A DNA stretch of 48,093 bases from contig NZ_JAPFQO010000017.1 in the NCBI RefSeq assembly GCF_026241195.1, forward strand, positions 1-48,093, written 5' to 3'. Positions 15,652 through 24,852 of this stretch are shown one piece after another. Source of the DNA: Pontibacter anaerobius. GTDB lineage: Bacteria > Bacteroidota > Bacteroidia > Cytophagales > Hymenobacteraceae. A model generated the notes under the pieces. The model saw only the letters and a program-made list of their open reading frames with translations, ran no database searches and was not told the origin of the DNA. The first letter of the stretch is position 1. Each line of letters starts with the position of its first letter. A program made the position numbers and the translations under genes.

Positions 15652-16086
15652 TTACATGAACCAGATGTACACCGTCATTTCTTTTTTATTTGAGTCAATG
15701 ATAGAAAGAGTATAATCTCTTGGGTCATTTTCATCTATTTCAAGTTTGTAATACCCCTTCTCTATATCAGCAATGCCTTCTGGTATGAAGAGCTCAGAAG
15801 ATTTTTCCAGAACGGGCAGAGCATTGTAGTTTTTTTCAGTTGCCTGACGAACAAGCTCGCTTAGCTGCTTGTTTGTAAGTTTGGCTTTGACATGTGTTGT
15901 TCCGTCTCCGTTTAGTGCCCAGTCATCTTGAAGCATTACAAACTTTATACCTTCTGGCATTTTTAGACCACTTACAAGTCTTGCAACCTTTATAGGAGTT
16001 CGTGGAGGTAAAGAATCAGGATAGAAGGTATAGCCTACAAGCAGAAGACATCCTATAAAAATCAATATCCTGTATCTCTTCTTCAT
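15652..16086 (-). CDS. Membrane-anchored hypothetical protein (cassette-like gene)
   Basis: A 144-residue protein with one N-terminal hydrophobic segment (ILIFIGCLLLVGYTFY) and a soluble domain outside the membrane. ATG 16086 (MKKRYRI) is preferred to the upstream ATG at 16110. No conserved family is recognised. It is separated from the gene below by an attC-like spacer and is AT-rich. Confidence 0.65.
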   Translation of the reverse strand: MKKRYRILIFIGCLLLVGYTFYPDSLPPRTPIKVARLVSGLKMPEGIKFVMLQDDWALNGDGTTHVKAKLTNKQLSELVRQATEKNYNALPVLEKSSELFIPEGIADIEKGYYKLEIDENDPRDYTLSIIDSNKKEMTVYIWFM

Positions 16087-16225
16087 TCTATAATTATAAG
16101 TTACCGCCAAATTACTATATAACAGTAATACCTACTCCTACTATCAGCACTATGTGGCGAGTTATACTTGTCAGTTTAGCTACTCTCTGGCACTAAGTAA
16201 GTATAGCTAAAACATCAGAAGATTC

Positions 16226-16414
16226 CTATACTTCTACAGCCGCCTTGGCAAGTATAAACTGCGCCGCCTCCCACAAATCTGTCAGCTGCCATACATGCGC
16301 GCCAGATTCATACTTATCGCCCACCAAAATGCCTTTCACCCCCACTTTTCAGGCCGCTTCCAGGTCGCGCAGGGAGTCGCCTACCATCCAGCTTTGGGTA
16401 GGGTCTATGTTATA
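16226..16414 (-). pseudogene. Decayed 3' fragment of a gmhB-like gene
   Basis: Bases 16251-16414 match 22847-23010 (the 3' end of the intact gmhB-like gene) without gaps, with nine differences in 164 bases by eye, in the same orientation. One difference turns GGA into a TGA stop (the complement of 16350-16352). The C-terminal end differs: after AQFIL the fragment reads AKAAVEV-stop (TAG at 16228-16226), while the intact gene reads SEQ-stop. The 5' part of the gene is missing here. The fragment marks one edge of the AT-rich island. Confidence 0.85.
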
Positions 16415-16739
16415 GTTATTCACACCTTCAAACTTATTAAAGCTTCGAAGTCAGTTATAAATACCTTACTATATAATTATATACTTTACTTAAAGGCCAA
16501 AAGTCTAAGATCTAATCAACACTTATTTAAATAATTGATTTACATATAGTTAAAGCCTATACAGATCATCATATTTAGTACAAAATGTTATATCAAATCA
16601 GCATCAAATACTTATTATTTTAATTAAATAAAAAACAATATTACTACAATAACATCAAGTAAAGCATGAACTACTTGTAGAGTTACTCTCCGGCTTGTTT
16701 GATCATATTTTTTACGATTAATTTCAGAACATCGCTTCA
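16415..16739. other. AT-rich stretch without genes
   Basis: About 325 bases, strongly AT-rich, between the gmhB fragment and the sensor kinase gene. I see no coding frame, RNA gene or clear promoter box. It may hold the regulatory region of the kinase operon. Confidence 0.5.
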
Positions 16740-17804
16740 ATGAATAATGTGGGCAGTATACTTAAAACCATTGGCCTGCATATCCTCTTCTGGATACTGA
16801 TCGTCCTGTACTTTGCCTGGGGGTTTGGGTTAGGTATTGATCCTATGAAATCCATTTACAATGCTCTATTCTTTCTTCCGGGCCATATAATCATGGTCTA
16901 TAGCCTGCTGTATTTTTTAGTACCTAGATTCCTTTTGCATAGAAAATACTGGCAATTCTTTTTAGGAGTAATAATCTTAGTCGCTCTTTGCGGAGCATAC
17001 ACCGTTGTAGCACAGCTTTCAGTTCTCTCAGATCCACGGCTTCAGGGGGCAAGTTTTTCAGTAGGCAGGAATATCCTGCCCTTCGTTCACGTTGCCGGTA
17101 TTGCTACCTCTATCAAACTTCTTAAATACTGGTATGTGCAAAGAAGGCAAACCTTGGAGGCAGAACAGCAGCGAACGGTTGCCGAGCTTAAACTGTTGAA
17201 GGCCCAGCTTCACCCCCATTTTCTGTTCAACACACTCAATAACCTTTATTCGCATACGCTTGAGTTTTCACCTAAATCACCGGAAATCGTTTTAAAGCTA
17301 TCTGAGTTGCTAAGGTTTATGATTTATGAAAGCAACTCCCCCAGAATCGCATTGGCAAAAGAGATAGACCTGCTGCTGCATTATATCTCCCTGGAAAAGC
17401 TGCGTTATGGCGATAGGCTGGAAATATCGGTAAGCATTACGGGAGATACAGAAAGATATCAGATAGCGCCGCTTTTGCTGCTCCCTTTTCTCGAAAACGC
17501 ATTCAAACACGGAACAAGCAAACAGATCGATCAATGCTGGATAAGCTTAGATCTCGCACTAGAGGACTCAGTCATGAATTTTAAGCTTATCAATAGTATT
17601 GACCCACTAGAAGAGGCAAATCCGGCGGCTCCCGGTGGGCTTGGCCTGCGAAATGTAATGAAGAGGCTTGAAATTCTGTACAAGGGAAAGTATAAACTGG
17701 ATATCCAGAAACTGGAGGAGGTTTACGTGATAAACCTTGTGCTTCAATTAGAACTGCTTGAAGAGCAATATGCAGATCAGTTACAATTAGTTAGAACAGT
17801 TTAA
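16740..17804 (+). CDS. LytS/YpdA-type sensor histidine kinase
   Basis: A 354-residue membrane kinase. Four membrane segments (about residues 7-125) are followed by a coiled linker and the His_kinase (PF06580) domain, with the phospho-acceptor His in QLHPHFLFNTLNNLYSH near 157. An N-box-like segment LLPFLENAFKHG is near 250, and a GLGLRNV glycine motif near 300. No extracellular sensor domain is visible. The response regulator gene starts two bases after its stop, so the pair is one operon. Confidence 0.92.
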   Translation: MNNVGSILKTIGLHILFWILIVLYFAWGFGLGIDPMKSIYNALFFLPGHIIMVYSLLYFLVPRFLLHRKYWQFFLGVIILVALCGAYTVVAQLSVLSDPRLQGASFSVGRNILPFVHVAGIATSIKLLKYWYVQRRQTLEAEQQRTVAELKLLKAQLHPHFLFNTLNNLYSHTLEFSPKSPEIVLKLSELLRFMIYESNSPRIALAKEIDLLLHYISLEKLRYGDRLEISVSITGDTERYQIAPLLLLPFLENAFKHGTSKQIDQCWISLDLALEDSVMNFKLINSIDPLEEANPAAPGGLGLRNVMKRLEILYKGKYKLDIQKLEEVYVINLVLQLELLEEQYADQLQLVRTV

Positions 17805-17806
17805 CC

Positions 17807-18535
17807 ATGGCTTGCAGATGTATCATTGTTGATGATGAACCCCCGGCAATTAAGGTTCTTAAAAAATTTATCGAATCGGTTCCGCAATTGGAAGTCTCTG
17901 GGACATGTAAAAATGCTTTTGAAGCATTGAACCTGCTTTCGAAGGAGAGAGTTGACCTGATCTTTCTGGACATACACATGCCAAAACTTATAGGCACGGA
18001 ACTGCTCAGAACATTATCCCATCCTCCAAAAGTAATTTTTACTACGGCGCATAAGGACTTTGCCATTGAAGCTTTCGAGCTTGACGCGGTTGATTATCTG
18101 CTTAAGCCCATATCTTTTGAGAGGTTTCTAAAAGCAGTCAATAAGGCACTTCAGCTCAACTATTCTTTACCCGAACCTGCTGCTTCCGCGGTCAGTTTTG
18201 TTTATTTCAGGGCCGACAGAAAAATGATCAAAGTCTTCCTGAAGGATATACAGTATATCGAGAGCTTCAAGGATTATGTAGTTATACATATGGAGGACGC
18301 ACCGGAACTGAGGGTTAAGATTACCCTGAACCATGTGGAAGAAATGTTGCCCGGAAACCAGTTTCTAAGGATCCACAGGTCTTATATCGTTTCGGTTGAT
18401 AAAATCACAGCCTTCACTAAAACCGATGTGGAGATCGGCAGGATAGAATTACCAATTGGAAAAAGCTTTACCAATGCATTCCTGAAACTAACTCCAAACA
18501 ATTCAAATTTACCAGATGGTGTGGCTGAAAGGTGA
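17807..18535 (+). CDS. LytTR-family response regulator
   Basis: A 242-residue two-domain regulator. The receiver domain (1-120) has DDEPP at the start, the phosphorylated Asp in LIFLDIHMPK near 53, and a Lys in YLLKPISFERF near 103. The LytTR DNA-binding domain (about 135-235) contains FLRIHRSYIVSVDKI. Its target is probably the TonB receptor or PAP2 gene nearby, but this is inference from position; it converges on the receptor gene with 22 bases between them. Confidence 0.93.
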   Translation: MACRCIIVDDEPPAIKVLKKFIESVPQLEVSGTCKNAFEALNLLSKERVDLIFLDIHMPKLIGTELLRTLSHPPKVIFTTAHKDFAIEAFELDAVDYLLKPISFERFLKAVNKALQLNYSLPEPAASAVSFVYFRADRKMIKVFLKDIQYIESFKDYVVIHMEDAPELRVKITLNHVEEMLPGNQFLRIHRSYIVSVDKITAFTKTDVEIGRIELPIGKSFTNAFLKLTPNNSNLPDGVAER

Positions 18536-18557
18536 ATTCGGAATGGTATAAAACAGG

Positions 18558-21023
18558 TTAATCTTTGGTAATAGTCACTTTTAACTCAGCTCCGAATGTG
18601 GTTTCAGTAGGAGCAGTAGTGATGAACTCATAATTCCCTCTGCCCAAAAGGTTGTTAATATAGGCTCCCAGGTTAAAGCGTTTTGTAAGCTGATAGTTTC
18701 CATTCATACTTAAGAAGAAGCCGCCCAACTGCCCATAATTCCATTGTGTTCCTACCCTCTGGCCTTCAATAACTGAGGTGCCGTTGAAAATGGTTTCAGG
18801 ACTTGTTGCGGCCGACACGTTTCTGCCGGAGAAGAAATCATACTTCTGAACCCAGCGGGTAAATAGAGTGCCGTAAAATTTTCTGTATTTCACATTAATC
18901 GCCGAACTGATTTTATGCTTTGGTGTATTTACAGATAGGTCGTTATCTGTCACTTTCCCATCCTGATTCCCATCGTTTTGCATATCATTTTTATCCAGTC
19001 TATAATCAAAATAAGAGTAGTTTAAAGTAAGATTGTAGTAGTTTGAAAAGTAGTAATTCAGGCCTATATCAAATCCGTAAGTTTCAACCTCTCCAAAATT
19101 AACATTCGTGTTTATCACAGCCCCTGCAGGTAGTCTTCCGGGTGCCACGCCATGAGTAAAATCACTTATGGGCCTGTTTCCACGATGAGTTACCACGGGT
19201 CCACCTGAAGTTCCCATTGGCACAATATTAAAGACCGGACTGATCATATTTTTTGACCAGTTGTAATAGGCGTCTGTATCCAGGAATAATTTCCGATCAA
19301 GTAGAATTGTCTTATAACCCACCTCCAGCGTTTTAATCTTTTCTGGCCGGATTGGGTCTATTTTCGAACCATCAGAAAGGGTAAAACCGTCACTATTGCC
19401 TAATACCACACCACCACCCAAGCTCATATGCGTGTTAATGAGTGTTGGTGTAGAATACCCTTCGCCATAAGTTAATCTCAAAGTACCTGGTTTAGAAGTA
19501 TAAAGCACACCTGCTTTGGGCAGGAAATTAAAGCCATACAAACTATGCTCATCGCCTCGTGCTGTTAACAGAAACTCAAGGCCGGTTTTCTCTGGTTTAT
19601 AACTTATCTGCCCGTATAAACCGAATTGTTCTAACTCTATGGCTCCATCCCCATCGAGCAGATACGTGTTGTTACTAAACGCATGCTCCTTTTGATATTG
19701 CGCCCCTGCCACAACGTCAAAATTCTTCCAAGAGTAATTACCTTGCACCTCGGCGTTATTTCTGTACGAATCCTCTTCAATGCTGGCTTTTTGAGGTCCG
19801 GCCAAGGAGTTCTGTAAAGCCTCTTCCGGAGATTGGCTCTGATTGATCAAAGTATAATAATTAGTCGTACGGGTTAGAAGGTTTACAGATCTGTCCAGTT
19901 TGATCCACGTCCTGTAAAACTGGCCGTACCAATGGGGAGATTTATAGGTTACCTGCAGACTCGAATTGTTCCAGTCTTTCAGGTTATTCCTTCCGGCATT
20001 GCCAACCGAAATACTGTTACTCAGATTAAGTGCATAGTTCAATCCAAATTCTGTGTTGGGCCTTGGCTTAAAGTATAAACCGAGCAGCGTTTTAAAAAAC
20101 GACACGTCCCTGTCTACGCCAACTTCAGCTTTGCCCACAAACTCGCCTGGTGTAGAAGAAGCGAGATAAACCGAATCAGTCCATTTTTCCTCTGCTCCCC
20201 GCAGATATTCGGTAGTAACTTTATAAGCCCATTTATCTTTTATGGCGTTGGCATGGCGTAGTCTTAAGTTATAGTAAATATTAGAACCAGCCCCAATCAC
20301 AGCTTCTGTGCCTTTATACTTGAATGGCGATTTTGAAACAGTATAGAATACACCGTTCAGGCTATTCGGGCCATACAGCGCAGAGGACGGACCTAGCACA
20401 ATCTCTACTTTTTCTATGTCTTCTTTTATGAATGGGCTCAAAGGACCAACAGGCGTCCGTATTCTAACATGAGCTATCCGATTATCATCCAGGATAAGCA
20501 TTTTTTGGTTAAATGCTGAGTTAAACCCTCTTATACTTATACTGCCCCAGAAATTCCCGATCCTGCTAAAATCAACTCCCTTTTGTAAGGCAAATAGTTC
20601 CTCCGGGCTTCCTGTTATATTTTCAAATTGTGAGGCCGTAATAATATCAACGGTAGCTGGTGCCTTGGTAATTTTTTCCTGTATTCTGGAACTGGAAATT
20701 ACGATTTCATCAATCACTTCATTGGAGTGCTGTAATACGATTTTTCCTAAATCTGAAACTTGATCGGTGACAGTAACGGGTAAGATCTGAGTTGCAAAGC
20801 CAATAGCTGAAACCTGGACCTGGTATTCTCCCGCTTTAAGTGTTATCAGGAAATACCCGTCGGAATTGGATATTTGTCCTCTGTTAACAGATTCAATGTA
20901 AATAGTCGCGTTGGGAACTGCGATGCCGAACTTATCCACTACCTGACCTGTAAAGCCACTTTCTCCATGCAATGTTGTCTGTACAGCGCCGAGTAAAAGC
21001 AAAAATAAGTAAACTGTTTTCAT
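18558..21023 (-). CDS. TonB-dependent outer-membrane receptor
   Basis: An 821-residue receptor starting at ATG 21023 with a signal peptide (TVYLFLLLLGAVQTTLHG). A CarboxypepD_reg-like domain (FTGQVVDKFGIAVPNATIYI, residues about 24-105) is followed by the plug (ITKAPATVDIITASQ, ALYGPNSLNGVFYTVSK) and a 22-strand-type barrel. No SusD partner is adjacent, so it is more likely a siderophore, cofactor or small-ligand importer than a glycan receptor. The ligand is unknown. It faces the two-component operon tail to tail and precedes no other gene on its strand. Confidence 0.92.
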   Translation of the reverse strand: MKTVYLFLLLLGAVQTTLHGESGFTGQVVDKFGIAVPNATIYIESVNRGQISNSDGYFLITLKAGEYQVQVSAIGFATQILPVTVTDQVSDLGKIVLQHSNEVIDEIVISSSRIQEKITKAPATVDIITASQFENITGSPEELFALQKGVDFSRIGNFWGSISIRGFNSAFNQKMLILDDNRIAHVRIRTPVGPLSPFIKEDIEKVEIVLGPSSALYGPNSLNGVFYTVSKSPFKYKGTEAVIGAGSNIYYNLRLRHANAIKDKWAYKVTTEYLRGAEEKWTDSVYLASSTPGEFVGKAEVGVDRDVSFFKTLLGLYFKPRPNTEFGLNYALNLSNSISVGNAGRNNLKDWNNSSLQVTYKSPHWYGQFYRTWIKLDRSVNLLTRTTNYYTLINQSQSPEEALQNSLAGPQKASIEEDSYRNNAEVQGNYSWKNFDVVAGAQYQKEHAFSNNTYLLDGDGAIELEQFGLYGQISYKPEKTGLEFLLTARGDEHSLYGFNFLPKAGVLYTSKPGTLRLTYGEGYSTPTLINTHMSLGGGVVLGNSDGFTLSDGSKIDPIRPEKIKTLEVGYKTILLDRKLFLDTDAYYNWSKNMISPVFNIVPMGTSGGPVVTHRGNRPISDFTHGVAPGRLPAGAVINTNVNFGEVETYGFDIGLNYYFSNYYNLTLNYSYFDYRLDKNDMQNDGNQDGKVTDNDLSVNTPKHKISSAINVKYRKFYGTLFTRWVQKYDFFSGRNVSAATSPETIFNGTSVIEGQRVGTQWNYGQLGGFFLSMNGNYQLTKRFNLGAYINNLLGRGNYEFITTAPTETTFGAELKVTITKD

Positions 21024-21189
21024 AGTAGTATTTCTTAGGCTGAGCAACTAATCAAAAACTCAAAGGTTGAGCACTTTATTCAATACGATTTTCAAACAAA
21101 ATAATTCTATTTAATAATATAATAGTCACAAATTATACTTTGTAATTTATTAATATAAACTCTGGAAGAGTTAGTGGTTTTAAATAGCA

Positions 21190-21218
21190 ATAGTCCGGCC
21201 TTTAGAAGGCCGGACTAT
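21190..21218 (-). terminator. Strong hairpin between the PAP2 and TonB receptor genes
   Basis: A perfect 13-bp stem (21190-21202 with 21206-21218) and a three-base loop, 20 bases after the PAP2 stop codon. The following minus-strand tail is only moderately T-rich (TGCTATTTAAAA), so termination is probable but not certain. Confidence 0.6.
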
Positions 21219-21237
21219 CATAGAAAAGCACTAAAAT

Positions 21238-22602
21238 TTAAAGCACCTTTTTAAGTTCTCTCAAATTGTTCTGGTAAACGTATTCTCCAAGCTCTTTTCC
21301 CTGTCTTTCGCCTACTACTACAGCGTGTCTAAAATGATAACCTATATAGATTCTGGATATAGCGTTCTCATAGGCCATTTGCGAGAAGCTGCTAAGGTGG
21401 CGTTCAACTCCAGGACGACGGTAGGGGCTGGTAACATACATATTAACATGGTCAGTTTTAAAATAGGATTTAAAAACCGCTGCGGCAGCACCTCCGGCAT
21501 AAGCGTGCGTAGAAGGGAACTCCGCTGTTGGTGGAGTAGGGAAACTAGATTTCCAGTTAGTATCTCCCACGGTAGCATCAACCCCGTCAACGTCTCCGGC
21601 TCTGATAGCTGAAACTGGTCTCCAGAATTTGTAGTAAGCCTTTCCCTCAAAAGATGCTATATAGGCGTCAACTACAGCCATTTCAACAAGACCTAGTAAC
21701 CTTGCAGCTTCCCAACCATCCAGTTTTCTGTCCTCAATTAAGGCTCTGGCCATCCTATTCATGGAACTTGCGTTACTCTCAATCCAGAAGACGCCAATCT
21801 CGGTTTGTTCTTCAGTTCTTAAAGGACAATCATCACAGCCAAGGGACTTGACCTCATTATAATCGGCCAGATATTCACTGGAATTTAAAGGATACGGTGC
21901 TTCATCCCTGAACTGATCTCCTGATCGTATACCGAAAGGGGTAAGTTCCCCCATATTGGGAGCGTAGGCCATATTTATGAAGGGCTCAAAATTAGCCTGA
22001 TATTCTCCCGGTGCAGTACCCCCAGCATATGGCACAAAGCTTAGCTCGAAATCATTTGCCCTTTTGGCCAGTACGGCTGCTGCTGCGGCTTTGCCAATAG
22101 TAATGCCCTGGGTTTTGAGGTCTGAATCTTCAATACTGGCAAGAACCTCGTTTAATTTTGCATCGGCGGCGGCTGTGGACCCTGAAACAAGCTGGGCAAA
22201 CATATCCCGCGCTGCCTGCGAAACGGCAGCATCGGCAATAGCATGAATGTTCTTCTTTGAAACATCCCCGGCATCGACTCCTGAATTGTCAAGTGCGTAG
22301 GTCTCGTATTTGGGAACTACATTGTTTAAAGCATCATGCATCGCCAACGTGACCATGGCATAGATCTTAGCCTCCGCTGGCAGTGGCATGCTATTATCGA
22401 TAGTTTGACTCAGAAACTCGTTCCATTGAAGAACGACCTCACTGCTGTAGGAGTTAATCATGCCGTTGTTAAAGTTCTGCACACCCTGAACATCGGCTGA
22501 CATTGCAGGACTTACATCGATGGAGTCGAGTTCATCCTTTTCGCATGATCCCAGGCTCACAAGAAGCAAAAGACCACTTAAAATTTTAATAGCTGTTTTC
22601 AT
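21238..22602 (-). CDS. Vanadium-haloperoxidase-like PAP2 family lipoprotein
   Basis: A 454-residue lipoprotein (signal peptide ending LGSC, Cys about 20). The C-terminal half carries the acid phosphatase/vanadium haloperoxidase motifs: K-x6-RP in KAYYKFWRP, PSTHAYAGG in place of the common PSGH, and SRIYIGYHFRHAVVVGE with the catalytic His. The N-terminal half is helical as in this subfamily. The substrate may be a phosphate ester, or a halide with vanadate; the sequence cannot tell. It is the outermost gene of the island and has its own -7 box. Confidence 0.85.
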   Translation of the reverse strand: MKTAIKILSGLLLLVSLGSCEKDELDSIDVSPAMSADVQGVQNFNNGMINSYSSEVVLQWNEFLSQTIDNSMPLPAEAKIYAMVTLAMHDALNNVVPKYETYALDNSGVDAGDVSKKNIHAIADAAVSQAARDMFAQLVSGSTAAADAKLNEVLASIEDSDLKTQGITIGKAAAAAVLAKRANDFELSFVPYAGGTAPGEYQANFEPFINMAYAPNMGELTPFGIRSGDQFRDEAPYPLNSSEYLADYNEVKSLGCDDCPLRTEEQTEIGVFWIESNASSMNRMARALIEDRKLDGWEAARLLGLVEMAVVDAYIASFEGKAYYKFWRPVSAIRAGDVDGVDATVGDTNWKSSFPTPPTAEFPSTHAYAGGAAAAVFKSYFKTDHVNMYVTSPYRRPGVERHLSSFSQMAYENAISRIYIGYHFRHAVVVGERQGKELGEYVYQNNLRELKKVL

Positions 22603-22625
22603 AACCTTGATTAATTTGATTTAAC

Positions 22626-22633
22626 CAAATCTA
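22626..22633 (-). promoter_or_regulatory. -7 box upstream of the PAP2 gene
   Basis: Minus-strand TAGATTTG fits TAnnTTTG and lies 24 bases upstream of the start codon. I see no clear -33 element. Confidence 0.4.
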
Positions 22634-22833
22634 ACATGAAAAACAGATCGTAAATTTTATCGTCGGTATAGGGCGGTTTCTATAAGCTAAACAATCGATT
22701 AACGTCGACTAAGGCGTTGAAGATGAGTCACAATTTCAATCATAATCCTGGTAAAATTGCCTATACTTGAAATGATATGCTATTGTGAAAAGGCGCCTTA
22801 GGCGAAGAGCAAGATCAGAATTATAGCTAATAG

Positions 22834-23352
22834 TTACTGCTCAGATAGTATAAACTGCGCCGCCTCCCACAAATCTGTCAGCTGCCATACATGCGCGCCG
22901 GGCTCATACTTATCGCCCACCAAAATGCCTTTCACCCCCACTTTTCCGGCCGCTTCCAGGTCGCGGAGGGAGTCGCCCACCATCCAGCTTTGGTCGGGGT
23001 CTATGTTATACTTAGCAATAGCACGTTCCAGCATCAGGCTGTCGGGTTTGCGCGAGAGGGAGGCCGAGTAATTGGGGTGGCCGGGTGCCATGTAGTGGGC
23101 GTCGATCAGGGACTCGCAGGAGCCCTGCAGCTTTTGGTGGCAGGCCAGCACATCCGATTTTTGGTACAATCCTTTGGCCACGCCCCCCTGGTTTGTAACC
23201 ACTATCAGCAGATAGCCGTTCTTCTTCAACAACCTAAGCGCCTCAGGCACACGGGGCAGCACTTCAAAATCTTCCAAAGCATACGTATAGTCGCCTCGTT
23301 CGCGGTTCAACACGCCGTCGCGGTCCAGAAAAACGCACTTTTGCTGCTGCAT
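22834..23352 (-). CDS. gmhB: HAD-IIIA family phosphatase, GmhB-like
   Basis: A 172-residue HAD hydrolase resembling D-glycero-D-manno-heptose 1,7-bisphosphate 7-phosphatase, an enzyme of LPS heptose synthesis. FLDRDGVLN holds the nucleophile Asp, VVTNQGGVAKG is motif II, and SWMVGDSLRDLEAA holds the final acidic residues. The Zn-binding Cys residues of E. coli GmhB are absent (APGHPNYSASLSRKPDS), so exact substrate is uncertain. ATG 23352 (MQQQKCVFLDRD) is used. Its last 164 bases are duplicated at 16251-16414. Confidence 0.85.
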   Translation of the reverse strand: MQQQKCVFLDRDGVLNRERGDYTYALEDFEVLPRVPEALRLLKKNGYLLIVVTNQGGVAKGLYQKSDVLACHQKLQGSCESLIDAHYMAPGHPNYSASLSRKPDSLMLERAIAKYNIDPDQSWMVGDSLRDLEAAGKVGVKGILVGDKYEPGAHVWQLTDLWEAAQFILSEQ

Positions 23353-23488
23353 GTGGTATAGTTTGTGTGGGTGAGGCGCTAATTTACACATTAAAACGTT
23401 TAAGAAAGTAAGCCTTAGCCTCGGCCAAGGCTGGCCAGCCACTTAAATAGAGGCATCATAGTATAAAAATTAACAGGAACAGCAGCAG

Positions 23489-24835
23489 ATGAGAGTAGCG
23501 ATTATTGGAGCGGGGATTTCGGGGTTGGCGCTGGCCTATTACCTACAAAAACTGGGCATACCTTACGACCTTTTCGAGTCTGGCAGCCAGGTGGGTGGCA
23601 ACATCCGTTCTGTTCAGGAGGGTGATTACCTGCTGGAGCTTGGCCCTAATGCTACCCAATTTTCGCAGGAGCTGGATGAGCTGGTACGCGAGTTGAAGCT
23701 AGAGCAGGAGTTGCTACCAGCCACCGGCAACAGCCTAAACCACTTTGTGCTGCGCGATGGCTCCTATCAACAACTGCCGCTTACGCCTTTCTCGCTGCTC
23801 TCCAGCAAGTGCTTCTCCTGGAAAACCCGTTACCGCATTCTGCAGGAAAAAAACGTACCGCCTGCCGGACATGACTACGAAACAGTGTCCCAGTTTTTTG
23901 AGCGGCGCTTTGGCCCCGGCGTGCTGCAATATGCCGTGAACCCGTTTATAGCAGGCTTGTATGCCGGCGACCCGGATAAGTTGCTGATCCGGAAAACTTT
24001 TCCGCGCCTGAAGGAGCTGGAGATGGAACATGGCTCCGTACTGAAGGGGCTGGCGCTCCACAGCAGAACACACGACCGGCAGCAACCCATCTCATTTATA
24101 AACGGCATGCAAACCCTGCCAAACGCTATTGCCGACAAGTTGATCTCGCTGCACACCGAGCACCGCGTGGTAATGGTTACCCGCAGCCAGGGCAAGTACA
24201 TTGTAAGCTGCTCCACCCCCACCGATACCGACGCCGAGGAATACGACATGCTGGTGCTGGCGCTCCCTGCCTACAAAGCCGCGGACCTGCTGCATTATAC
24301 TTTTCCGGGTATGGCGGCCGCCCTGCAAAACATCCACTACCCTCCCCTGTCGGTGGTGCACACGGCCTACAACCGCCGCGACGTAAACAACCCGCTTGAT
24401 GGCTTCGGGGCGATGCACCCGAAGGCCGAAGATGCCTTTACCGCACGCTCTATCTGGAGCAGTTCGGTTTTCGGTGGCCGCTGCCGCCCTCACGAGGTGC
24501 TGTTCACGACATTTGTGGGCGGGGCGCAGTCGGAGCATCACGCCCTCACGGACCGCGAGCAACTGCTGCAGCAAGTGCATGAGGAGCTGAAAGAGCTTCA
24601 CGGCATATCAGCCGACAAGCCTAATTTCCAGTACGCACACCTCTGGAAGCACTCCATGCCGCAGTACGACATCCACATTGAGGACGCACATGAAATGGCA
24701 CTTAACCTGGAAACAGAAGGAATGCATATCGCCGCCAACTGGCATGCCGGTGTTTCTGTTCCGAGCTGCATCCGGCATGCCAAAGAGCTCGCCTGTAAAA
24801 TTAATTCAGAAAGGGCTCATGCCAAGAATAGCTGA
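23489..24835 (+). CDS. hemG: Protoporphyrinogen oxidase (oxygen-dependent, HemY type)
   Basis: A 448-residue FAD-dependent amino-oxidase-fold enzyme that oxidises protoporphyrinogen IX (or coproporphyrinogen III) in haem synthesis. The N-terminal Rossmann motif is VAIIGAGISGLALAYYL, followed by the second FAD motif VGGNIRSV. FINGMQTLPNAIADKL is in the substrate domain, and the C-terminal FAD contact is IAANWHAGVSVPSCI. Bacteroidota proteins of this type are often named HemG. The C-terminus ends close to the next gene. Confidence 0.88.
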   Translation: MRVAIIGAGISGLALAYYLQKLGIPYDLFESGSQVGGNIRSVQEGDYLLELGPNATQFSQELDELVRELKLEQELLPATGNSLNHFVLRDGSYQQLPLTPFSLLSSKCFSWKTRYRILQEKNVPPAGHDYETVSQFFERRFGPGVLQYAVNPFIAGLYAGDPDKLLIRKTFPRLKELEMEHGSVLKGLALHSRTHDRQQPISFINGMQTLPNAIADKLISLHTEHRVVMVTRSQGKYIVSCSTPTDTDAEEYDMLVLALPAYKAADLLHYTFPGMAAALQNIHYPPLSVVHTAYNRRDVNNPLDGFGAMHPKAEDAFTARSIWSSSVFGGRCRPHEVLFTTFVGGAQSEHHALTDREQLLQQVHEELKELHGISADKPNFQYAHLWKHSMPQYDIHIEDAHEMALNLETEGMHIAANWHAGVSVPSCIRHAKELACKINSERAHAKNS

Positions 24836-24840
24836 TTAGC

Positions 24841-24848
24841 TATCTTTG
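24841..24848 (+). promoter_or_regulatory. -7 box directly before a start codon (possibly leaderless)
   Basis: TATCTTTG fits TAnnTTTG and lies only four bases before ATG 24853. If used, transcription would begin at or near the start codon. No -33 box is evident. Confidence 0.35.
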
Positions 24849-24852
24849 AGGC

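Larger units (their letters stand above)
16415..22846. mobile_element. Putative genomic island bounded by gmhB 3'-end copies
   Basis: The 6.4-kb segment lies between two direct copies of the last 164 bases of the gmhB-like gene and is visibly more AT-rich than the sequence to its right. It holds a LytS/LytTR pair, a TonB receptor and a PAP2 lipoprotein. No integrase or transposase is present. The pattern of a displaced 3' fragment on one side and a restored gene end on the other is what site-specific integration into a gene end leaves. A segmental duplication followed by deletion is the alternative. Confidence 0.5.

Noticed and set aside
16295..16534. 79-codon plus-strand ORF near the gmhB fragment
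   Set aside because: The sequence is the antisense of the gmhB 3' end; the same antisense frame appears opposite the intact gene.
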